From positions 1 through 6,065 of the forward strand of contig JALVUH010000136.1 of assembly GCA_027035735.1 (NCBI GenBank): a DNA stretch of 6,065 nt, in the 5' to 3' direction. Numbering within the stretch: the stretch's first letter is position 1; the number at the start of each line of letters is the position of its first letter. A program made the position numbers and the translations under genes. This DNA is from Nautiliaceae bacterium. Lineage in GTDB: Bacteria; Campylobacterota; Campylobacteria; Campylobacterales; Nautiliaceae. The notes beneath the pieces are model-generated. The model was given only the letters and a program-made list of their open reading frames with translations. It was not told where the DNA came from and did not search any database. This document shows positions 1 through 5,450 of this stretch, in pieces.

Positions 1-1226
1 ACTATTGCTTTTTTAAATCCTAGATTTGCAGCTTCTTTAATTCTTTGTTCAAGTCCTGGTACATCTCTAATATCTCCTACAAGGCTAACTTCTCCAATAA
101 ATACGCTCTCTTTACTTATAGGTCTGTTTCTAAAAGAACTTACAATTGCAGCTATTATTGCTAAATCTGCTGCAGGTTCATTTATTTTGATTCCACCTGT
201 TACATTTACAAATACATCATATTGATTTAGAGGTAAATTTAATTTTTTTTCTAAGAGAGCTAAAATCATATTAAGTCTTGCTAAATCAAATCCAGTTGCA
301 CTTCTTTTGGGAATAGAATAACTCTCACTTACTAATGCTTGAACTTCTAAAACAATTGGACGAGTGCCTTCTAAAATTACTGTAATAGCGCTTCCAGGAA
401 GTGGTTTTTTGGAGAAAAAAGATTTATTCTTTGCACTAACAAGTCCATTTTTTGTCATTTCAAAAATACCAATTTCACTAGTTGAGCCAAAGCGGTTTTT
501 AAAAGCTCTTAGAATTCTAAGCTCACGAGAAGCATCTCCTTCAAAATACAAAACAGTATCCACCATATGTTCAAGTACTCTTGGTCCTGCAATTGAACCT
601 TCTTTTGTTATGTGGCCTATAATAAAAATTGGAGTTTTTGTTTCTTTTGCAATTCTCATAAGCTCAAATGTAGCTTCTCTAACTTGGCTTACACTTCCTG
701 GGGCTGAGGTTAAATTTTGAGAATAAATTGTTTGAATTGAGTCAATTATTACTAAATCGTATCCTTTTTTTATCTCTTCTATAATATTTTCAACTACAAT
801 TTCTGGCATAAGAAAAAGATTTTTATTATTTATTCCAAGTCTATCAGCTCTAATTTTGATTTGTCCAGGGGACTCTTCTCCTGCTACATAAAGCACTTTT
901 TTGTCAATATTTCCAGCAAGTTTTAGCATTAAAGTGGATTTTCCAACCCCAGGACTTCCTCCAATTAATACTAAACTACCAGGAACTATACCCCCTCCTA
1001 AAACTAAATCCAGTTCATCATCATTGCTTGAAAATCTTTCTATTTCTTCTTTTTCTATTTCATCAAATTTTAATATTTTTGAAGGTTTAGTTGAAGATGT
1101 CTTAGTTTTATTTTCGCTTACTTCTACAAAACTCTCCCAACTTCCACAAGCAGGGCATTTACCCATCCATTTTGCACTTTTATATCCACACTCTATACAT
1201 TCAAAAATACTCTTTTTTTTAGCCAT
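1..1226 (-). CDS. radA: DNA repair protein RadA (C-terminus cut by window edge)
   Basis: RadA is a RecA-like ATPase that processes branched recombination intermediates and acts as a helicase-like motor extending strand exchange. The 408 visible residues show the family architecture in order: a C4 zinc finger (C10, C13, C24, C27, with the typical W20-x-G-K-C-P and W30), a RecA-type ATPase core with Walker A GGSPGVGKST at 89-98 and Walker B LVIIDS at 158-163, the RadA signature KNRFGST at 243-249, and the start of the Lon-protease-like C-terminal domain (EGTRP at 286-290, then the GGIKINEPAADLA stretch). RadA is usually about 450 residues, so roughly 40 C-terminal residues lie beyond the left edge. 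The ATG at 1226 is chosen because it begins MAKKKSIFEC, the usual RadA N-terminus, and has a weak AGAG Shine-Dalgarno upstream. It overlaps the end of the small membrane-protein gene by 8 nt, so translation is probably coupled. All key motifs are intact. Confidence 0.96.
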   Translation of the reverse strand, partial: MAKKKSIFECIECGYKSAKWMGKCPACGSWESFVEVSENKTKTSSTKPSKILKFDEIEKEEIERFSSNDDELDLVLGGGIVPGSLVLIGGSPGVGKSTLMLKLAGNIDKKVLYVAGEESPGQIKIRADRLGINNKNLFLMPEIVVENIIEEIKKGYDLVIIDSIQTIYSQNLTSAPGSVSQVREATFELMRIAKETKTPIFIIGHITKEGSIAGPRVLEHMVDTVLYFEGDASRELRILRAFKNRFGSTSEIGIFEMTKNGLVSAKNKSFFSKKPLPGSAITVILEGTRPIVLEVQALVSESYSIPKRSATGFDLARLNMILALLEKKLNLPLNQYDVFVNVTGGIKINEPAADLAIIAAIVSSFRNRPISKESVFIGEVSLVGDIRDVPGLEQRIKEAANLGFKKAI

Positions 1227-1464
1227 TTGTTACTCTTTGAATTATTTGATTATATTTTGTTATTTCAAATAAATTTACTTTTATAACCAAATATATAATT
1301 CTCCATACAATTATTGCAAATACTAATAAAAAAATATAAAGTAAAATTATCCATTTATGCTCTTTTAAATCAATTTCAGGAAAATCTTTAAATTTTATAT
1401 AAGCTAAATATATAAAAATAGAAATAAGTATTAAACTACCAAAGTAAAAGATTATATCATTCAC
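1219..1464 (-). CDS. Small two-helix inner-membrane protein of unknown function
   Basis: I do not recognise a family. The 81-residue product has two hydrophobic segments, about residues 4-22 and 38-62, joined by a charged loop (KFKDFPEIDLKEHK region), and a polar tail ending in VTNG; R55 falls inside the second segment. The start is GTG at 1464, supported by a good Shine-Dalgarno (GAGGGA, 7 nt upstream) lying inside the last codons of ftsY. The only nearby ATG (1460) is in another frame and hits a stop after two codons. The gene overlaps ftsY by 8 nt and radA by 8 nt, the arrangement of a translationally coupled operon, which argues that it is real despite its length. Low-complexity hydrophobic content makes homology weak. 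A membrane role beside FtsY is possible but is only inference from position. Confidence 0.72.
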   Translation of the reverse strand: MNDIIFYFGSLILISIFIYLAYIKFKDFPEIDLKEHKWIILLYIFLLVFAIIVWRIIYLVIKVNLFEITKYNQIIQRVTNG

Positions 1465-2329
1465 TATAAAGTCCCTCTAAAATCCCTTCAATAAATTCTT
1501 CTTTATTAAATTCTACTAAATCTTGAGGTTTTTCTCCAACTCCTACATAATAAATAGGAAGTTGTAGTTCATTAACTATACTAAATAAACTTCCTCCTTT
1601 TGCAGTTCCATCAAGTTTTGTAATTATAATACCATCAACTCCTACAACTTCATTAAAAACTTTTGCTTGATTTATTGCACTGCTTCCTTGAGTTCCATCA
1701 ATAATTAAAAGAATTTTATGAGGTGCATTTTCATATGCTTTTTTTGCTACATTTACTATTTTTTTAAGTTCATTTTGTAGGTTAATTTTATTATGAAGTC
1801 TTCCAGCAGTATCTATTAAAGCTATATCAATTCCTTTTGCTTTTGCACTTGCTATTGTGTCATATGTGACTGCCGCTGGGTCATGCCCTTGTTTTGTTTT
1901 AACAATTGGAATATTTAAAATTTCTGCCCATTTATTTAGTTGTTCAATTGCTGCTGCTCTAAATGTATCAGCAGCTCCTAAAATTACACTTTTACCATCT
2001 TTTTTGAATTTATATGCAAGTTTTGCAATAGTTGTAGTTTTTCCAGCTCCATTTACTCCAATAATTAAAATTACATAAGGTTTATCATTGATTTCAAGTT
2101 TTGCATCAGGAACATTAAAAACTTTTTCAAGCTCTTTTTTTAGTTTTTCTTTAGTTACTTCATTTGGTAATTTATCTACTATTTTTTCAACTAAATCATA
2201 ATCAATATCTGCTTCAATTAAAGCTTCTTCTAATAAATCTTTTGGCAGTTTTTCTTTTTTTTCTATACCTACTACATTTTTTATAGCTTCTTTTGTTTTG
2301 TTAAGGCTTTTTTTTATAAATCCAAACAT
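1457..2329 (-). CDS. ftsY: Signal recognition particle receptor FtsY
   Basis: FtsY is the SRP receptor GTPase. It docks the Ffh-4.5S RNA-ribosome complex at the inner membrane and hands nascent membrane proteins to SecYEG. The 290 residues contain the N domain (about 1-80) and the G domain with all SRP-GTPase motifs: G1 GVNGAGKTT (91-99), the insertion-box motif DTFRAAA (121-127), G3 DTAGR (173-177), G4 TKLDG (237-241) and the closing GVGEKPQDL (263-271). There is no long acidic A domain as in E. coli FtsY; the protein instead begins with a basic, amphipathic helix (MFGFIKKSLNKTKEAIKN), the probable lipid-binding element. The ATG directly follows the TAA of the lipoprotein gene, and its AAGGA Shine-Dalgarno lies in that gene's last codons, so the two are co-transcribed and probably coupled. 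An A8 run spans codons 6-8. Confidence 0.97.
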   Translation of the reverse strand: MFGFIKKSLNKTKEAIKNVVGIEKKEKLPKDLLEEALIEADIDYDLVEKIVDKLPNEVTKEKLKKELEKVFNVPDAKLEINDKPYVILIIGVNGAGKTTTIAKLAYKFKKDGKSVILGAADTFRAAAIEQLNKWAEILNIPIVKTKQGHDPAAVTYDTIASAKAKGIDIALIDTAGRLHNKINLQNELKKIVNVAKKAYENAPHKILLIIDGTQGSSAINQAKVFNEVVGVDGIIITKLDGTAKGGSLFSIVNELQLPIYYVGVGEKPQDLVEFNKEEFIEGILEGLYSE

Positions 2330-2749
2330 TTAAAATCCTTCTGTTTTTAATATTTCATATGGTGTAAAATTTTCAAATTTAATGGTTTTATTTTTATCAA
2401 GAATTACTATTGTTGGATAATAGTTAATATTAAAATATTTTTCTAAAAATTTATCTTGAGTTTTATAAAATTTTACGTTTAATTTATTTAAAATTCTTGC
2501 TTGTTCTTTAGAATAAAAATCATTTCTATAAAAAAGTAAAATGGTTTTTTTATCTGGATATATTAATTTATTGTTTTTAAATTTTAATGAAATATTTCCA
2601 ATATTGATTGTTTTGGTATTTTGTTTTAAGTTTACTTTTTTTTCTTTAGAAATATTGATTTCTTTGGTATTATTAATTTCAGTAGTATTTTTTGTTTTGT
2701 GATTACATCCAATAAAAAAAAATATTAAAATTAAAATAATATATCTCAT
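2330..2749 (-). CDS. Thioredoxin-fold lipoprotein lacking the CXXC motif
   Basis: This is a 139-residue predicted lipoprotein. Residues 1-15 form a hydrophobic signal (MRYIILILIFFFIGC) ending in a lipobox with C15 as the lipidated cysteine. A lysine/asparagine/threonine-rich linker follows (about 16-45), then a thioredoxin-like region: a beta strand TILLFY (69-74), the helix that normally starts with the active site (75-90), and NYYPTIVIL (109-117) with P112 matching the conserved cis-proline. The position of WCxxC reads RNDFYSK, and C15 is the only cysteine, so classical thiol-disulfide exchange is not expected. ATG at 2749 is preferred over the in-frame ATG at 2776 because it has a strong AAGGAG site 4 nt upstream, gives a proper signal peptide, and the upstream ATG lies before the predicted transcription start. 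From memory, C. jejuni has a thioredoxin-like lipoprotein at this place. It is the first gene of the leftward operon and abuts ftsY. Confidence 0.8.
   Translation of the reverse strand: MRYIILILIFFFIGCNHKTKNTTEINNTKEINISKEKKVNLKQNTKTINIGNISLKFKNNKLIYPDKKTILLFYRNDFYSKEQARILNKLNVKFYKTQDKFLEKYFNINYYPTIVILDKNKTIKFENFTPYEILKTEGF
2732..2737 (+). promoter_or_regulatory. Candidate -10 element for the rightward fau-rny operon
   Basis: TAAAAT matches the -10 consensus at five of six positions and lies at a usable distance upstream of the fau start, giving a transcription start near 2744 and a leader of about 43 nt. It falls inside the first codons of the divergent lipoprotein gene. Such hexamers are common in AT-rich DNA and no TGn extension is present, so this is only the best candidate among several weak ones. 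Confidence 0.28.
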
Positions 2750-2752
2750 AAA

Positions 2753-2759
2753 TCTCCTT
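2753..2759 (-). promoter_or_regulatory. Ribosome binding site deciding the lipoprotein start
   Basis: AAGGAGA on the minus strand lies just upstream of the ATG at 2749, with 4 nt between AAGGAG and the ATG. It is a strong match to the anti-Shine-Dalgarno. It selects the ATG at 2749 over the in-frame ATG at 2776, which lies upstream of this site and of the predicted transcription start. Confidence 0.75.
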
Positions 2760-2766
2760 TGATGAA

Positions 2767-2775
2767 ATTGTAGCA
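2767..2775 (-). promoter_or_regulatory. Extended -10 promoter of the leftward lipoprotein-ftsY-radA operon
   Basis: On the minus strand the sequence reads TGC-TACAAT: an extended -10 (TGn, 2775-2773) and a hexamer (2772-2767) matching the sigma-70 consensus at five of six positions. It is preceded by T-rich DNA and a run of T at the -35 position (2795-2790), as is typical of Campylobacterota promoters, which often lack a clear -35 box. Transcription would begin near 2760, leaving a leader of about 11 nt in which the Shine-Dalgarno sits almost at the 5' end. Confidence 0.6.
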
Positions 2776-2786
2776 AAAGGAATTAA

Positions 2787-3380
2787 ATGAAAAAAGAATT
2801 TAGAAAAAAATGTCTAAAAATAAATAAACACAATAGATATTATTATTCGAAAATTATCTCTAATCAGCTATATAAGCTAGCAAAAAAACATAAAAGAATT
2901 CTTCTTTTTATTCCTTTAGGCAATGAAGTAGATATTAAAAGCTTAATTAATAGATTACGAAGAGAAAATAAAGAAATTTATGTTCCATTTATGGAAGATT
3001 TAAGCTTTAAGATGGTAAAATATGCTTTACCTTTAAAGAAAAAAAAGTTTTCAATTCTTGAACCTCTCAATAAAAATAAAACCTTAGCCAAGATTGATTT
3101 GGCAATTGTTCCAATTATAGGAATGGATAGCTCTTTTAAAAGAGTAGGATTTGGAAAAGGTATGTATGATAGATTTTTTGCAAATCTAAAATATAGACCA
3201 AAAATTGTATTTGTGCAATTAAAACCATGTATTTCAAAAGAGAAAATAACAGATAAATTTGATATCAAAGCAGATGAATATATAAGTTTTAAAGTAAGGA
3301 GTAAAAATGGTGATAATAGAATTAATTCTCGCTATTTCTATCTCGCTTCTCGTGGGATTTTTCATAGCAAAAAAACTTGA
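2787..3380 (+). CDS. fau: 5-formyltetrahydrofolate cyclo-ligase
   Basis: This cytoplasmic enzyme (MTHFS/YgfA family) uses ATP to convert 5-formyltetrahydrofolate to 5,10-methenyltetrahydrofolate, returning a dead-end folate to one-carbon metabolism. The 197-residue product shows the family pattern: a basic N-terminus (MKKEFRKKCLK), FIPLGNEVDIKSLI (41-54, matching the substrate-side E-V-D segment), YVPF (65-68), and the signature VPIIGMDSSFKRVGFGKGMYDRF region (108-130) with the glycine-rich loop GFGKGMYDR at 121-129. The start ATG has an AAAGGA site 5 nt upstream. The C-terminus is odd: family members usually end soon after the segment equivalent to KADEYIS (161-167), but here the frame stays open through the start of rny for 74 nt, adding a basic, non-family-like tail (about 170-197). 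The stop may have drifted, or one base may be miscalled near 3287-3293. The core identification is solid. Confidence 0.88.
   Translation: MKKEFRKKCLKINKHNRYYYSKIISNQLYKLAKKHKRILLFIPLGNEVDIKSLINRLRRENKEIYVPFMEDLSFKMVKYALPLKKKKFSILEPLNKNKTLAKIDLAIVPIIGMDSSFKRVGFGKGMYDRFFANLKYRPKIVFVQLKPCISKEKITDKFDIKADEYISFKVRSKNGDNRINSRYFYLASRGIFHSKKT
3296..3301 (+). promoter_or_regulatory. Strong ribosome binding site of rny inside fau
   Basis: AAGGAG, flanked by T on both sides, lies 5 nt before the ATG at 3307. This near-ideal site fixes the rny start inside the fau reading frame and suggests rny initiates efficiently on its own rather than relying on termination of fau 74 nt further on. Confidence 0.8.
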
Positions 3381-4869
3381 TAAGAGTAAATATGAAATTT
3401 ATCTAGCAAATGCAAAAGCAAAAGCAAAAGCAATTGAACATGAAGCAGAAAAAATTTTAGAACAAGCAAAAGCAAAATCAAAAGAACTTGAACTTGAAGC
3501 AAAAAATTCTTATGAAATTCAAAAACTTGAACTTGAAAAAGAGTATGAAAATAAGCTTAATGAAATTCTTAAAAAAGAAAATGAAATAGAGCAAATTATT
3601 CAAAATCATATTCAAAAAGAAAAAGAAGCTGAAAAAAAACTTAAAGAGCTTGAAAAAGAAGAGATTTTACTTCAAAAACAAAAAGAACTTTATAAACAAA
3701 AACTTGAAGAAGTTCAAAAATATTTAGAAAATATAGCAGGTATGACAAAAGAAGAGGCAAAAGATTTGCTTCTTAAAAAAACAGAAGAGAGTTTAAGAGA
3801 AGATGTAGCACATCTAACAAGAAAAATTTTAAAAGAAGCTGAGGAAAATGCTCAAAAGAAAGCAAATTATGTTATTGCTCAAGCTACAACTAGGTATGCA
3901 GGAGAATTTGCAGGAGAGAGACTTATAAATGTTGTGCCTATTGGTGATGATGAAATGAAGGGTAGGATTATTGGAAAAGAAGGTAAAAATATAAAAGCTT
4001 TAGAAATGGTTACTGGTTGTGACATTATAATAGATGAGACACCAGGTATTATTACTGTTAGTAGTTTTAACATTTATAGAAGACAAATTGCAGTTGAAAC
4101 TATAAAAAGACTTATAGAAGATGGAAGAATTCATCCTGCAAGGATTGAAGAAGTTTATAAAAAAGTAGAAGAGGAATTTGAAGAGAAAGTAAAAAAAGAG
4201 GGTGAAGATATTTTAGTAGATTTGGGATTGGCTGGAGCTAATATACATCCTGAAATTGTGAAATTGATAGGAAGACTTAGATATAGAGCAAGTTATGGTC
4301 AAAATGCTTTAGGACACTCTTTAGAAGTTGCACATCTTGCAGGAATTATGGCTGCTGAGATGGGAGGAGATGAGATTTTAGCTAAAAGAGCAGGATTACT
4401 TCATGATATAGGAAAAGCTCTAACACATGAAATTGGTGGAGATCATGTAAGTTTGGGATATGATATTTGTAAAAGATATGGTGAACCAGAAGTAGTGCTT
4501 AATGCTATAAAGGCTCATCATGGACATGAAGAGCCAAAGAGTGTAGAAGCTGCAGCTGTATGTAGTGCAGATGTTTTATCTGCTGCTAGACCAGGTGCTA
4601 GAAGAGAAGTTCTTGAGGCATTTTTAAAAAGAGTAAAAGCAATTGAGGATATTGCTACTTCATTTGAAGGTGTAATTAAAGCATATGCTATGAATGCTGG
4701 AAGAGAGATTAGAGTTATAGTAGAGGCTGATTTAATAAGCGATGATGAAGCATATCTTTTAAGTAGAGAAATTGCAAAAAGAATTTCTGAAGAAGTGAAT
4801 TTTCCAGGTGAAATCAAAGTCAATGTTATAAGAGAAAAAAGAGCAATAACTTTTGCAAAGGCTAGTTGA
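3307..4869 (+). CDS. rny: Ribonuclease Y, membrane-anchored endoribonuclease
   Basis: RNase Y is a membrane-tethered endoribonuclease that starts mRNA decay in bacteria lacking RNase E. The 520 residues match the usual length and domain order. There is an N-terminal transmembrane anchor (about 2-21), then a long lysine/glutamate-rich coiled coil (about 28-190). The KH RNA-binding domain has its GxxG loop GKEG at 223-226 within MKGRIIGKEGKNIK. The HD catalytic domain has metal ligands H337, the H366-D367 pair in LLHDIGK, H380 and D422. The well-conserved SADVLSAARPGARRE segment (420-434) and the C-terminal region complete the protein. The ATG at 3307 has a strong Shine-Dalgarno and gives the expected anchor. 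The gene begins 74 nt inside fau, and its stop shares one base with the start of the MBL-hydrolase gene (TGATG). In-frame GCAAAA hexamers near 3412 encode Lys-Ala repeats of the coiled coil. All catalytic residues are present. Confidence 0.97.
   Translation: MVIIELILAISISLLVGFFIAKKLDKSKYEIYLANAKAKAKAIEHEAEKILEQAKAKSKELELEAKNSYEIQKLELEKEYENKLNEILKKENEIEQIIQNHIQKEKEAEKKLKELEKEEILLQKQKELYKQKLEEVQKYLENIAGMTKEEAKDLLLKKTEESLREDVAHLTRKILKEAEENAQKKANYVIAQATTRYAGEFAGERLINVVPIGDDEMKGRIIGKEGKNIKALEMVTGCDIIIDETPGIITVSSFNIYRRQIAVETIKRLIEDGRIHPARIEEVYKKVEEEFEEKVKKEGEDILVDLGLAGANIHPEIVKLIGRLRYRASYGQNALGHSLEVAHLAGIMAAEMGGDEILAKRAGLLHDIGKALTHEIGGDHVSLGYDICKRYGEPEVVLNAIKAHHGHEEPKSVEAAAVCSADVLSAARPGARREVLEAFLKRVKAIEDIATSFEGVIKAYAMNAGREIRVIVEADLISDDEAYLLSREIAKRISEEVNFPGEIKVNVIREKRAITFAKAS
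3412..3433 (+). repeat. In-frame GCAAAA hexamer tandem repeat in rny
   Basis: Three perfect GCAAAA units followed by a partial GCAA, with a near-copy (GCAAAT) just upstream, encode the alternating Ala-Lys stretch at the start of the RNase Y coiled coil. A related pair recurs near 3465-3478. A six-base unit keeps frame, so slippage would change coiled-coil length rather than switch the gene off. Confidence 0.7.
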
Positions 4870-5450
4870 TGGAGATTTTAGTTAAACCTTGTGGAGAGTT
4901 TTATACAAATTGTTACATAGTAGATAGAAAAATTATAATTGATCCAGGAATTGGAGCATTTGATTTTGTCAAAGAACATGTAAAAGAACCAATTGCTATA
5001 ATTAATACACATGGTCATTTTGACCATGTTTGGGATAATCAAAAAGTTAAAGATTATTACAATATTCCAATTTATATCCATAAAGATGATGCTTTCTTTT
5101 TACAAAATGATCCATTTGGATATAATCCTCCAAAAAGTAAGCCAGATTTTTTAATAAAAGAGGGTGAATATAAAATAGGTGATTATGATATTAAAATAAG
5201 GCATTTCCCAGGACATACACCAGGAAGTATTACGATTGAAATTGGCGATAATATGTTTAGTGGAGATTTTATTTTTGATGGAAGTATAGGAAGAGTTGAT
5301 TTTCCATATAGTGATTCTCAAAAGATGAAAGAATCAATAAAAAAATTTTTAACTATTTCTTATGATAAAAGAATACTTCCAGGACACGGACCTACTACCA
5401 CTATAAAAAAAGCACAAAAATTTTTGCCAATGTGGCTTGAATATTTATAG
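4869..5450 (+). CDS. MBL-fold metallo-hydrolase, glyoxalase II-like
   Basis: This is a 193-residue cytoplasmic hydrolase of the metallo-beta-lactamase fold, in the short glyoxalase II-like group (YcbL type). All metal ligands are visible: THGHFDH (47-53, giving H48, H50, D52, H53), H116 in PGHTPG, D133 in SGDFIF and H173 in PGHGP. The substrate-binding C-terminal helical domain of true glyoxalase II (proteins of about 250 residues) is absent, so hydroxyacylglutathione hydrolase activity is uncertain and the natural thioester or other substrate is unknown. ATG at 4869 is preferred to the TTG at 4866 because it gives better spacing (7 nt) from the AAAGG site and the expected start MEILVKPCGEFYTNCYI. 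The gene overlaps the rny stop by one base (TGATG), so it is co-transcribed and probably coupled by re-initiation. Its stop interlocks with the end of the converging radical SAM gene. Confidence 0.9.
   Translation: MEILVKPCGEFYTNCYIVDRKIIIDPGIGAFDFVKEHVKEPIAIINTHGHFDHVWDNQKVKDYYNIPIYIHKDDAFFLQNDPFGYNPPKSKPDFLIKEGEYKIGDYDIKIRHFPGHTPGSITIEIGDNMFSGDFIFDGSIGRVDFPYSDSQKMKESIKKFLTISYDKRILPGHGPTTTIKKAQKFLPMWLEYL

Noticed and set aside
901..1272. Plus-strand 123-codon ORF opposite radA, and a similar one at 364-720
   Set aside because: Both are antisense to radA, whose minus-strand frame carries all family motifs; their serine/proline/leucine-rich translations are typical shadows.
2750..2776. Longer start for the lipoprotein at the ATG at 2776
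   Set aside because: It would add MLQFHQRRF before a good signal peptide, lies upstream of the predicted transcription start, and lacks the strong Shine-Dalgarno that precedes the ATG at 2749.
3879..4073. Minus-strand ORFs inside rny (also 4518-4823), fau (2978-3268) and the MBL gene (4878-5081), and a plus-strand ORF in ftsY (1857-2078)
   Set aside because: They lie opposite well-identified genes, have no supporting ribosome binding sites or domains, and read as shadow frames.
4866..4868. TTG start for the MBL hydrolase three bases upstream of the ATG
   Set aside because: The ATG at 4869 has better spacing from AAAGG and makes the standard TGATG junction with rny.
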